Shown here in pieces: positions 9,563-17,810 of a DNA stretch of 64,000 nucleotides (positions are counted from its first letter, which is position 1; each line of letters begins with the position of its first letter). Made by a program: the position numbers and the translations under genes. The stretch is from the NCBI GenBank assembly GCA_019309045.1, contig JAFDGZ010000021.1:1-64000 (forward strand), given 5' to 3'. The stretch is from Deltaproteobacteria bacterium. GTDB taxonomy: Bacteria; Desulfobacterota; Syntrophobacteria; BM002. Under the pieces are notes generated by a model. It was not told the origin of the DNA, did not search any database, and saw nothing but the letters and a program-made list of their open reading frames with translations.

Positions 9563-10150
9563 CTAGTGATTTCCGTACCCAACGCTGCCCACCGTGAGAT
9601 GCGGCCGCACCTTTTTCAGAGTCTTGGGGCCCACACCTTTCACCTTGAGCAATTCTTCCAGATGTCGATAACCTCCACAGCGTTGGCGTTCTTTCACAAT
9701 GCGCTCGGCCACTGGACGGCTGATACCGGGAAGACGCGCCAGTTCAGCCTTGCTCAGTCGATTTACATCCACCTTGCTCCCTAGAGCCAGCAAAAAGCCA
9801 ACCATCATTCTTTCCACTCGGAGCCGTGGTTGGCCGTTTCTATTGAGGCTCACTCGCAACCAGTCTCCATTCTTGAGTTTTCTGCAGCTCCAGAGATCTT
9901 GGATCTCGCCGCCCGAGTCCAGACCGCCCGCCCTCTTTATTGCGCGCTGGATTGATACCGGCTCTGGAAAAGAAAAGATGCCTGGATTGCGAACATGACC
10001 TCCCACCTGGATAAATGTAGGAGTTGGCCTGCAGGTCCCTGGTTTTCCCCCTGTGTCCCACGGCAACCACTCCTGCAACAGGTGGTAGGTTACCAGGAGA
10101 AAGGCGAACAGTAACACCACCGCTAATTGACGACGAAGGAAAAATTTCAT
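9563..10150 (-). CDS. ComEA-like helix-hairpin-helix DNA-binding protein with SLBB domain
   Basis: 195 residues. An N-terminal membrane anchor (residues about 7-26) would leave the rest outside the membrane. It is followed by an SLBB segment (FIQVGGHVRNPGIFSFPEPV, about 46-65) and two helix-hairpin-helix motifs in the last 70 residues (VNRLSKAELARLPGISRPVA and LLKVKGVGPKTLKKVRP). This layout is that of ComEA, the periplasmic receptor that binds incoming double-stranded DNA during natural transformation. No comEC, comF or pilus gene is nearby, so competence is not shown by the window. The ATG at 10150 follows AAGGAAAAATTTC. Convergent with the kinase gene. Confidence 0.85.
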   Translation of the reverse strand: MKFFLRRQLAVVLLFAFLLVTYHLLQEWLPWDTGGKPGTCRPTPTFIQVGGHVRNPGIFSFPEPVSIQRAIKRAGGLDSGGEIQDLWSCRKLKNGDWLRVSLNRNGQPRLRVERMMVGFLLALGSKVDVNRLSKAELARLPGISRPVAERIVKERQRCGGYRHLEELLKVKGVGPKTLKKVRPHLTVGSVGYGNH

Positions 10151-10384
10151 AGCATTTTTGGCCGCTTACCCTTGAGAGATGGCCATAGTCTATGATTGGC
10201 ACCCCTTCGGCAGCATCAAATGGTGGGTTGTCCCTGAGTAGGCAGCGCCATGCAGGTCATCAGGCAGGACAGCGCCAACAGAAACTATATCAGTGCCCCC
10301 GGTGATTCTCTATCACGTTCATGCCTGCAGCAGACAATAGATCCTGAAGCAGCCTCTGACCCTATCTAGGGATCAGGTTCAGCA

Positions 10385-11980
10385 TCAGCTCTCTGAGGCC
10401 CTGTCGCGTTCCTTCTCGTCTTTGAACAGCTTGTAATTGACGCTATCCACCAGCGCCAGCCAACTTGCCTCCAGGATGTCCTGAGATACGCCTACGGTAC
10501 CCCAGGTACTGGTAGAATCGGCAGATTCAATGAGGACTCTCACTTTGGCAGCAGTTCCTCTGTCACCAGGCAGGACCCTCACCTTGTAGTCGCTCAAACG
10601 CATGTGAGCGATTTCTGGATAGAAACGCTCCAGGGCCTTGCGCAGGGCCTTGTCCAGGGCGTGGACCGGCCCCACACCTGTGGCCGCCGTATGTTCTACC
10701 TTACCGCCAACCTTGAGCATTACTGTTGCTTCCGCCACAGATGGCTGGTTTTCCTGGATCTTGGAGACCAGTACTCGGAAGCCGATAAATTCGAAGTAAC
10801 GCTTTACCTGGCCTACGGCTCGGTGCAGAAGGATCTCGAAAGATCCCTCAGCAGCTTCGTACTGGAAGCCTTCATTTTCAAGCTCTTTGAGTTCTTCCAG
10901 TATCTGCATGGCAACCGGATCTTTAGTGGAAATTTCGATGCCATATTGCTTCGCCTTGCGCTTGATGGTGCTCCTGCCGGAGAGGTCAGAAACCAGAATC
11001 CGTTGCATGTTGCCAACGAGTTCTGGTCGGATGTGTTCATAGGTCTCCGGGTTTCGCTGCACAGCACTGACGTGGATGCCGCCTTTATGCGCAAAAGCGC
11101 TTCGCCCCACGTAGGGCTGATATTGATTTGGCCTGATATTGGCAACCTCCAGAATATAGCGAGACGTCTCGCGCAAGAGAGCAAGCTGGGCATCGCTTAT
11201 GCAATCCATGTTCAACTTCAGCTTTATAGCCGGTATGATGCTGCAGAGATTGGCATTGCCGCAGCGCTCTCCCACACCGTTCATTGTACCCTGGACATGA
11301 TTCGCCCCCATTTCTACTGCAGCCAGGGAGTTTGCCACCGCCAGCTCAGCATCGTTGTGAGTATGGATGCCGAGAGCAGCCTCGGGAAATTCTTTTTTTA
11401 CCTTCCTGATAATCTCGCGCAGCTCGCTGGTAAGTGTGCCACCGTTGGTATCACAGAGAACCAGACATTCTGCACCGCCCTCGATAGCCGCCTTTAGGGT
11501 TGCCAGAGCATAGGTAGCATCATCTTTGAACCCGTCAAAAAAGTGTTCGGCATCATAGAAAAGTGTAGCCACGTGAGGTCTCAGAAAGGCAAGCGAGTCG
11601 CGAATTATTTCCAGATTCCTTGCAGGACTGGTGCGCAGGGCGTCACGTACGTGAACCGTCCAACTCTTGCCGAATATGGTAATGACCTCAGTCTTGGCCT
11701 GGAGCAGTGCTGCAAGATTCTTGTCTTTTTCCGCTGAACTCCGGGGATTGTGTGTACTGCCAAAGGCGGCAATCTTGGCGTGTTTCAGTCTGTAGTTCTG
11801 AATCTCTTTGAAATAGCGCACATCCTTGGGATTAGATCCTGGCCAGCCGCCCTCTAGATAATGGATGCCTAATTCATCCAGTTTTAGAGAAATGCGGATT
11901 TTGTCCTCGAGAGAAAGATTAAATTCCTCAGCCTGAGTGCCGTCTCTTAAGGTCGTATCATAGATTTCTATTTTTCTCAT
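10385..11980 (-). CDS. cimA: (R)-citramalate synthase
   Basis: Condenses pyruvate and acetyl-CoA to citramalate, giving a threonine-independent route to isoleucine. The 531-residue length and the start EIYDTTLRDGTQAEEFNLS are typical of the CimA branch of the isopropylmalate/homocitrate synthase family. Catalytic features: the TTLRDG loop at about 9-14 and the metal-binding HTHND in LGIHTHNDAELAVANS; a C-terminal LeuA-like regulatory domain follows (from about 395), where isoleucine feedback would act. The phrase LEGGWPGSNPKD is a CimA trait that separates it from LeuA. The ATG at 11980 follows AGGATCAGACG. Aspartate kinase lies immediately upstream on the same strand (103-base gap). Confidence 0.95.
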   Translation of the reverse strand: MRKIEIYDTTLRDGTQAEEFNLSLEDKIRISLKLDELGIHYLEGGWPGSNPKDVRYFKEIQNYRLKHAKIAAFGSTHNPRSSAEKDKNLAALLQAKTEVITIFGKSWTVHVRDALRTSPARNLEIIRDSLAFLRPHVATLFYDAEHFFDGFKDDATYALATLKAAIEGGAECLVLCDTNGGTLTSELREIIRKVKKEFPEAALGIHTHNDAELAVANSLAAVEMGANHVQGTMNGVGERCGNANLCSIIPAIKLKLNMDCISDAQLALLRETSRYILEVANIRPNQYQPYVGRSAFAHKGGIHVSAVQRNPETYEHIRPELVGNMQRILVSDLSGRSTIKRKAKQYGIEISTKDPVAMQILEELKELENEGFQYEAAEGSFEILLHRAVGQVKRYFEFIGFRVLVSKIQENQPSVAEATVMLKVGGKVEHTAATGVGPVHALDKALRKALERFYPEIAHMRLSDYKVRVLPGDRGTAAKVRVLIESADSTSTWGTVGVSQDILEASWLALVDSVNYKLFKDEKERDRASES

Positions 11981-12083
11981 CGTCTGATCCTATTCTGTTA
12001 TGGTTTGCTCATTCCATCCATTACGGTGAAAAACACTTTTTTTAACCACTGTTGACTAATTTCGCTGGCAGCAAGGTCACTTA

Positions 12084-13325
12084 TTACTTGGGAATCTCGT
12101 GCTGCAAAGGTTTGTCGAGAGCAAAGGCATCGTGCAAGACTCTCACTGCCTTTGCTGTGTAACGATCGTCGATGACGCAGGAAACTTTGATCTCAGAGGT
12201 GCTTATCATATGTATGTTGATATGCTCTGCTGCCAGGGCCTGAAACATTTTGGCTGCCACACCGGCATGGTGTCGCATTCCTACCCCTATAACGGAGACC
12301 TTGGCAATGTTTTCGTCACTGGAGATTTCCAGATGGGGCCAGTCTGCCTTCATGGCCTGGAGAATCTTGATGGCGGCGTTCCGATCAGGACGGGGTACCG
12401 TAAAACTGAGACTGGCATTGTCGGTCTCTCCAGTGCCCCCCTGAATTATCATATCCACAACAATACCTTCCCTGGCGATTTCTGAAAAGATCCGCGCAGC
12501 CACGCCTGGGACATCAGGAAGTCCTGCCAGGGTGATCCGAGCGTCGCTGTCTGAATAGGTGACGCCAGAAACCAACACCTTTTCCATGCTTTTGTCCTCC
12601 TTCACCACCATGGTGCCTTGTTCGTCCACGAAAGAGGAGCGCACGTGGATGGGAACATTGTACTTCATTGCGAACTCTACTGAGCGGATGTGCAATATCT
12701 TGGCACCTGTGCTGGCCATCTCCAGCATTTCCTCGTAGGAGATCCGCTGCAGCTTTCTGGCCCGCTCACACAGGTTGGGGTCTGTGGTATACACTCCAGC
12801 CACGTCGGTATAAATTTCGCAGACATCAGCACTGAGAGCAGCTGCCACTGCCACAGCAGTAGTGTCTGAGCCCCCTCGGCCCAGGGTGGTGATATTTCCC
12901 TTCTCGTCAAGACCCTGGAATCCGGCAATTACAGGAATGCGGTCTTTATAGAGATTGTGCCAGATGGGCTCTGTCCGTATCTCGCTGATTCGAGCCCGAC
13001 CATACGAGTGATCCGTAAAAATCCTGGCTTGATGACCAAGCAGTGACTGTGCTTCATAACCCATGCACTTCACCGCGATACTGAAAAGAGCAATGGTCAC
13101 CTGTTCACCAGTAGCGAGCAGCACGTCCAGTTCTCTCGGATCAGGCTCATCCGTAAGCTCGTGGGCCATCTGGATGAGCTTGTCTGTCTGGCCGGCCATG
13201 GCTGACAGTATAACCACCACATCGTGACCGGCCTGGCGCGTCTTTATCACCCGCTCGGCAACCGCCTTGATCCGTTCGATATTGGCCACAGAAGTGCCGC
13301 CATATTTTTGCACAATCAGGCTCAC
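12084..13325 (-). CDS. lysC: Aspartate kinase
   Basis: Phosphorylates aspartate at the head of lysine, threonine and methionine synthesis; its product leads to aspartate semialdehyde, also a proposed substrate of HcyBio at 60.8 kb. 413 residues, the monofunctional size. The signature [10 protein letters not shown] lies at 5-14, the aspartate-binding and kinase core runs to about 250, and two ACT domains ([20 protein letters not shown] and [20 protein letters not shown]) form the C-terminal regulatory part, implying feedback control. The start is GTG at 13325, with GGGAG 12 bases upstream. A 103-base gap separates it from cimA; an A/T-rich inverted repeat at 12025-12047 lies there. Confidence 0.95.
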   Translation of the reverse strand: MSLIVQKYGGTSVANIERIKAVAERVIKTRQAGHDVVVILSAMAGQTDKLIQMAHELTDEPDPRELDVLLATGEQVTIALFSIAVKCMGYEAQSLLGHQARIFTDHSYGRARISEIRTEPIWHNLYKDRIPVIAGFQGLDEKGNITTLGRGGSDTTAVAVAAALSADVCEIYTDVAGVYTTDPNLCERARKLQRISYEEMLEMASTGAKILHIRSVEFAMKYNVPIHVRSSFVDEQGTMVVKEDKSMEKVLVSGVTYSDSDARITLAGLPDVPGVAARIFSEIAREGIVVDMIIQGGTGETDNASLSFTVPRPDRNAAIKILQAMKADWPHLEISSDENIAKVSVIGVGMRHHAGVAAKMFQALAAEHINIHMISTSEIKVSCVIDDRYTAKAVRVLHDAFALDKPLQHEIPK

Positions 13326-13975
13326 TGAGATACCAAGCTCCCGACTTTACTCATATTGTCGCGCTCAAGGATGCCGGCTAAACATCCCTGCAGAGACAAG
13401 CGCCTCTATTCTTCAGTCCATCCTGGAGTGAACTGAGTTCACTGTTTGATAAAACATATAGCATGACCTAGAGTATTAAAACTGTCAATCAAAAAAGAAC
13501 TGCTCTTTTCGGTGCAGGGTTGATGGCAAAATGAAAGTGCACCCCTTTCACTAGCCGATTGCTGGCGGCCAACCTGAAGAGTGAGTCAGCGGCCAGCATT
13601 ACAATGGCGCCATGGTGCAATTGCTCGCCGGAATAGATATCAACACAGGACAACGCAGGCTGAAGCCTGCGGCTACCAACTCCTTGTCGTGCCTCCAATC
13701 CCCTGTCACGCCTACCTGACGATACTGGTTATCAGGTGCACTTTCATTTTGCCATCAACCATCTTTCCGGTGCAGCATTAGTATCATTGTCTTATCCGCC
13801 CTCTTGATGGGGCCGAGCTCCGCATCAGTCCACACTCGCCTTGCATATCCAGGCAGCTACAGAGCGGCACGCCAAAAAATCTTGCTTTGTTCACGCAGCT
13901 CACTGACGGCGGCAGGATACCATTTCTCCAGGAAAGAGCTTTCCCGGGCAGCTCTCTAGCGAATCTATGCCTGGA
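13326..13975. other. 650-base gene-free stretch
   Basis: No protein gene of normal size is supported on either strand. The middle (13518-13760) holds the palindrome-ended repeat described separately. The part nearest lysC is A/T-rich and contains TTGACA on the minus strand (about 13485), a possible lysC promoter with no good -10 partner at normal spacing. The part nearest tsaE shows nothing recognisable apart from a short GGAAAG/CTTTCC dyad near 13930. Confidence 0.6.
13518..13760. repeat. Repeat element, copy 1, with 26-bp perfect terminal inverted repeats
   Basis: Bases 13518-13543 (beginning GGTTGATGGC) are the exact reverse complement of 13735-13760, framing a 243-base unit. Imperfect 13-base direct repeats (12 of 13 matching, ending CGGTGCAG) lie just outside at 13505-13517 and 13763-13775, as a duplicated target might. 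Inside, a palindrome GCAGGCTGAAGCCTGC lies near 13655-13670, and a 35-codon reading frame runs 13612-13719. A diverged second copy of the central part is at 50319-50531. No transposase gene is present, so this would be a non-autonomous element or a decayed remnant. Confidence 0.75.
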
Positions 13976-14455
13976 TCATCCGTGTTTGTGGACAAATGCC
14001 AGGAGTTTCTGAAGCCTCTGTTCCGCCCGCCGCCCTCGGGCAATAATGATGATGTTGCGGCTGCTCTCATCTGCAAAGGAAAGCTGAACTTCCAGGTATT
14101 CCTCCGGCAGCTCCTTTGTTATACGCTCCGGCCACTCAATGGCTACTGCGCCCTGCCCGTAAAGAATCTCCACCAGGCCGAGCTCTTCAACCTCTGTATC
14201 GCCTGCAACCCGGTAGAGGTCAATGTGATAAAAGGGAATTCTTCCAGGATATTCATTGACTATGCTGAAAGTGGGACTGGTAATATAGTACGACTCTGGC
14301 ACCTGCAGCCCTCTGGCCAATCCCTGGGCAAATACAGTCTTGCCGCTGCCGAGTTCCCCGAACAGGGCGATCACGTCCCCGGGCTGCAGCAAGCTTCCCA
14401 GAATCTCGGCAAGCCGCCGGGTATCCTCTGGACTGGCTGTACATGTCTTCCACAT
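13976..14455 (-). CDS. tsaE: tRNA threonylcarbamoyladenosine biosynthesis ATPase TsaE
   Basis: P-loop ATPase (159 aa) that, with TsaB and TsaD, completes N6-threonylcarbamoyladenosine at position 37 of ANN-decoding tRNAs. Walker A GELGSGKTVFAQGLARGL lies at about residues 33-50, followed by the family motif SPTFSIVNEYPG and YHIDLYRV, and the Walker-B-like VAIEWPER near 104-111. Length is standard. ATG at 14455. It sits 128 bases downstream of nnr on the same strand, an association seen widely in bacteria. The tsaB and tsaD partners are not in this window. Confidence 0.94.
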   Translation of the reverse strand: MWKTCTASPEDTRRLAEILGSLLQPGDVIALFGELGSGKTVFAQGLARGLQVPESYYITSPTFSIVNEYPGRIPFYHIDLYRVAGDTEVEELGLVEILYGQGAVAIEWPERITKELPEEYLEVQLSFADESSRNIIIIARGRRAEQRLQKLLAFVHKHG

Positions 14456-14583
14456 GGCCGCCTTGCACCAACTATATCAGCAAGCACCTGGATCATTAGT
14501 ATGGGGAAAAGGGAGGAATGGCAAGATCTGCCAGGCTGGGGAAACTCAACAAAGTCAAAGTTCACCCAAAACAGCTCCTCTGC

Positions 14584-16143
14584 TCAAACATCAATTTCAG
14601 CCAACCTGCTCAACACCTTCGGAATCTGCTCCAGCAAATCAGTGGCAATCATCCCCTGGCAGCCAAGATGCTCCTTTGCCTGGTCAGCTGCTGCCCCGTG
14701 GCAGAACACTCCAAGACACGCCGCTTCAAAGGCAGCCAACCCCTGGGCCAGAAATCCGGCGATCAGTCCAGTAAGCACGTCACCGCTGCCACCGCTGGCG
14801 AGTCCCGGGTTGCCGTTCACGTTTATTGCCACCCTGCCGTCCCTGTGAGCAACAATGGTGCGGGCGCCCTTGAGCACCAGGGTCACTCCGTACTTGCGGC
14901 TGAAGGATCTGCTGAGCTCGAGCCGCTGCTCCTGTACTGCCGCAGCCTCGAGACCCACGAGTCGGCCCATTTCTCCAGGGTGAGGAGTAAGAACCAGCGG
15001 GGCTTGAGCCCTTTCGAGCACTGCCAATTGGCCTGCTAGACTGTTGACTCCGTCGGCATCAACTACCAGAGGGCAGCCACCTTGCTCCACTAGCTTGCAG
15101 ACGAGGCTTCTGGTCTCCTCGTGCATTGAAAGGCCGGGGCCCAGAGCCAGCGCCTGTTTGTTGGCCAAAAGTTGTTGCAGCCTGGCCCAGGCTGCCTCGC
15201 TGATGGTCTGCGCAGGAGTCTCCGGCAACGGCTCGGTCATCACCTCGGTAAGCTTGACCTCCAGGACTGGATTGAGGGAGGCTGGAACAGCCACAGTTAC
15301 CAGACCAGCACCAGCACGGGCCGCCCCCAGGCCCGTCATGGCAGCAGCACCGCTTTTGCCCACCGAGCCTGCCACCACCAGCACGTGTCCAAACGAGCCT
15401 TTGTGTGATGTCATGGGCCTTGGCTGCACCAGCGATGCAACTTCGGCTTCGTCGAGCACAACCATTGGCGGAGGAGCAGCCTCGGTCACACTCCTGGGCA
15501 GACCGATGTCTACCACCTGCAAATCTCCCACAAATGTGCAGCCTGGAGTAATCAGCTGCCCCACCTTGGCAAGACCAAAGGTGGCAGTAACATCTGCCCG
15601 GATACACACTCCTAGAGGCAGGCCAGTGCTGGCGTGCAAGCCAGAAGGCAGATCCACGGCAAGCACTGCCGCTGCCGCCCCATTTATCAATTCAATTACA
15701 TCCCGGTAGTAGCCGCGTACGGGTGCATTCAATCCAGTGCCAAAAATTGCATCGACAATCAGATCAGCAGACTCCACCAGCGGCCTCAGGGCAGTGATCC
15801 CATCAGCGCGAGTCCGCACCTCGATTGGTACGCCAAGCCTCTGGATGATTGTCAGATTTGTCCTGGCGTCTCCTCGGTATGCCTCCGGCTCTTTCAGACA
15901 GCACACCACCACGTCCAACCGCTGCTGCCATAGATGGCGGGCAATGACAAAACCGTCGCCGCCATTGTTCCCTCCCCCGGCAACCACCAGCAGCCGCTTG
16001 CCCTCGAGATGCGGAAAGTGGTTTTGCAGCACTTCCGCCGCTCCTTTGCCGGCATTTTCCATGAGGACAACCCCAGGAATGCCGAGGGTGTCTATAGCAG
16101 CCCGATCCATAGCGGTCATTTCTTCTGCAGTCACCACCCTCAT
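14584..16143 (-). CDS. nnr: Bifunctional NAD(P)H-hydrate repair enzyme (epimerase/dehydratase)
   Basis: 519-residue fusion that repairs damaged NAD(P)H hydrates. The N-terminal half (about 1-215) is the YjeF/NnrE epimerase with VVAGGGNNGGDGFVIARHL near 54-72 and the catalytic-loop region DAIFGTGLNAPVRG. The C-terminal half is the ADP-dependent dehydratase NnrD (SHKGSFGHVLVVAGS, LTPHPGEMGRL, NGNPGLASGGSGDVLTGLIA). The domain order is the usual bacterial one. ATG at 16143, six bases after the acpS stop, so it belongs to the pdxJ-acpS-nnr run. Confidence 0.95.
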   Translation of the reverse strand: MRVVTAEEMTAMDRAAIDTLGIPGVVLMENAGKGAAEVLQNHFPHLEGKRLLVVAGGGNNGGDGFVIARHLWQQRLDVVVCCLKEPEAYRGDARTNLTIIQRLGVPIEVRTRADGITALRPLVESADLIVDAIFGTGLNAPVRGYYRDVIELINGAAAAVLAVDLPSGLHASTGLPLGVCIRADVTATFGLAKVGQLITPGCTFVGDLQVVDIGLPRSVTEAAPPPMVVLDEAEVASLVQPRPMTSHKGSFGHVLVVAGSVGKSGAAAMTGLGAARAGAGLVTVAVPASLNPVLEVKLTEVMTEPLPETPAQTISEAAWARLQQLLANKQALALGPGLSMHEETRSLVCKLVEQGGCPLVVDADGVNSLAGQLAVLERAQAPLVLTPHPGEMGRLVGLEAAAVQEQRLELSRSFSRKYGVTLVLKGARTIVAHRDGRVAINVNGNPGLASGGSGDVLTGLIAGFLAQGLAAFEAACLGVFCHGAAADQAKEHLGCQGMIATDLLEQIPKVLSRLAEIDV

Positions 16144-16149
16144 GACATA

Positions 16150-16545
16150 CTACTCCTCCAGTACCACAACAGCTACGGCAAGATTGGTCTCATCTGAAAG
16201 GCTGAGCCACACCTTCCTGGCACCCACGGTTTTCAGCAATCTATGGGCCTGATCGTATAGATGCAGCACCGGCTTGCCGAGTTCATCATTGCTTACCTCG
16301 ATATCTCGCCATCTGAGTCCTTGCTGCAACCCAATGCCGAGAGCCTTGGCAAATGCCTCTTTAGCCGCGAAACGGAGGGCCAGACATGAGGCTGGCCGCT
16401 GCCTCTTGAGACAGAGTTCTATTTCTGCCTCAGTAAAAATCCTTTTCAGAAAGCGCTCCCCCCACATGGCTACAGCCCTTTCCATCCGGCCCACATCAAC
16501 CATGTCGATTCCCAATCCACGCATCATCTCTCTGCCCGCGGCCAT
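16150..16545 (-). CDS. acpS: Holo-[acyl-carrier-protein] synthase
   Basis: Transfers 4'-phosphopantetheine from CoA to acyl carrier protein. The family start appears as RGLGIDMVDVGRME and the second motif as LALRFAAKEAFAKALG, which hold the Mg-binding aspartate and glutamate. Two starts are possible: ATG at 16545 (131 aa), preceded by GGTGGAGG, and ATG at 16524 (124 aa), which begins like most family members. I give the longer form because of its better ribosome site. Either way the gene overlaps the end of pdxJ, a conserved pairing in many proteobacteria, and precedes nnr by six bases. Confidence 0.92.
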   Translation of the reverse strand: MAAGREMMRGLGIDMVDVGRMERAVAMWGERFLKRIFTEAEIELCLKRQRPASCLALRFAAKEAFAKALGIGLQQGLRWRDIEVSNDELGKPVLHLYDQAHRLLKTVGARKVWLSLSDETNLAVAVVVLEE

Positions 16546-17267
16546 GCGCCTCCACCACCGATCAGCTCAACCATATCGCGCACTGCCCTCTCAAACCCCA
16601 CCAGCACAGCCCTGGCAATAATAGCAAAGCCAATATTGAACGACTCTATCTCTACCAGATCTACCAGCCAGCCAATGTTGTGGTAGTCTAGACCATGGCC
16701 GGCACTCACGCCCAAGCCGACTTTATGGGCCACTTTAACCGTGTTGTAGATCTTGTCGTACTCTTCTTGCCGTTGTCGCAGGGTACGGGCTGCACAAAAA
16801 GGACCGGTGTGCACCTCTATGAAATCAGCCTCGAGCCATTGTGCCGCCCGTATCTGATCCAGGTCCGGGTTTATGAAGACGCTAACCGCAATGTCTGCAT
16901 CTCTTAACAGCCGAATCGGTTTTTTCAGTTTTTCCTTGTTGAGGTGAACCTCAAGAGCTCCCTCGGTGGTAATCTCTTCGCGGCGCTCCGGCACGAAAGT
17001 CACCATATCTGGCTTGACGCTGAGGGCAATCTTGAGCATCTCTTTGGTGGGAGCCATCTGCAGGTTGAGCCTGCTCTTCACCGTGTGTTGCAGTACGTTC
17101 AAATCACGCTCCTGGATATGGCGACGGTCTTCACGCAGATGGATGACAATGCCGTGTGCCCCGCCTAGCTCCGCCAGCACCGCCGCAGCCACTGGATCCG
17201 GCACTGATGCCTGGCGCGTCTGTCTGAGAGTCGCCACATGATCTATCTTGACTGCAAGTTTGGCCAC
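16524..17267 (-). CDS. pdxJ: Pyridoxine 5'-phosphate synthase
   Basis: Condenses 1-deoxy-D-xylulose 5-phosphate with 3-amino-2-oxopropyl phosphate to form vitamin B6. 247 residues, a TIM barrel of standard length. Typical features: KIDHVATLRQTR near 7-18, REDRRHIQERD at about 42-52, VTFVPERREEITTEG and the C-terminal GHGLDYHN. The start is GTG at 17267 behind AGAGGAGGATG. It overlaps the start of acpS. A 99-base gap separates it from ybeY upstream. Confidence 0.96.
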   Translation of the reverse strand: MAKLAVKIDHVATLRQTRQASVPDPVAAAVLAELGGAHGIVIHLREDRRHIQERDLNVLQHTVKSRLNLQMAPTKEMLKIALSVKPDMVTFVPERREEITTEGALEVHLNKEKLKKPIRLLRDADIAVSVFINPDLDQIRAAQWLEADFIEVHTGPFCAARTLRQRQEEYDKIYNTVKVAHKVGLGVSAGHGLDYHNIGWLVDLVEIESFNIGFAIIARAVLVGFERAVRDMVELIGGGGAWPRAER

Positions 17268-17366
17268 ACCATCCTCCTCTTTTTCAGGAGCCCCCCATTT
17301 GCGGGACCACCAAGCTGGTATCGCTGTAGAGTGTGTAGCGGATTGTCTGCACCTCTGCCGCGGTTG

Positions 17367-17810
17367 TCACTCCATGGCTGCCAACCTTTCCAGGAGTTCT
17401 CTAGTCTTTTCGGCCATCTGCCTCTCAGAATCCTCGTCCCCCTCATGGTCAAAACCCAGAAGATGCAAAATCCCGTGAACCAACAGCCGGGACAGCATGG
17501 CATCCAGAGAAATACCAGCCTCCACCGCCTGTCTCGCTGCTGTGGGCAAAGAGATCACCACGTCTCCCAACAGTTGTGGAGACACATCGCCAAACTCACC
17601 TTCCCGCATGGCAAAAGAGAGGACATTGGTTGCTCCTTTTCGCCGGCGATACTCCCAGTTGAGAGAGCTCATCCTCTCATCGTCAACGAGGGCTATACTG
17701 AGCTCTGCTTCACGACATGCCAAGACGTCTAAGATCTTCCTTGCTTTTGCCTTGATCTTCTCTAGATCCGTTCTGATCTCTCGCTGCAGGTCTACTACCC
17801 TGATCTCCAT
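17367..17810 (-). CDS. ybeY: Endoribonuclease YbeY, rRNA maturation factor
   Basis: Zinc-dependent endoribonuclease for 16S rRNA 3'-end maturation and ribosome quality control. 147 residues from the ATG at 17810. The zinc motif H-x3-H-x5-H is intact as HGILHLLGFDH, and RKGATNVLSFA is the second family motif. The open frame extends 33 codons upstream, but MEIRVVDLQ matches where family members begin, and GGGGAAGG lies upstream. The start is embedded 101 bases inside the 3' end of the preceding 7TM-HD gene in a different frame, an unusually long overlap. The phoH - HD - ybeY order is a conserved bacterial cluster. Confidence 0.93.
   Translation of the reverse strand: MEIRVVDLQREIRTDLEKIKAKARKILDVLACREAELSIALVDDERMSSLNWEYRRRKGATNVLSFAMREGEFGDVSPQLLGDVVISLPTAARQAVEAGISLDAMLSRLLVHGILHLLGFDHEGDEDSERQMAEKTRELLERLAAME

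Noticed and set aside
10604-11497. A 297-codon plus-strand open frame inside cimA
   Set aside because: Antisense shadow of a well conserved gene.
13967-14848. A 293-codon plus-strand open frame across tsaE and nnr
   Set aside because: Both minus-strand genes are certain and the frame crosses their boundary without a ribosome site.
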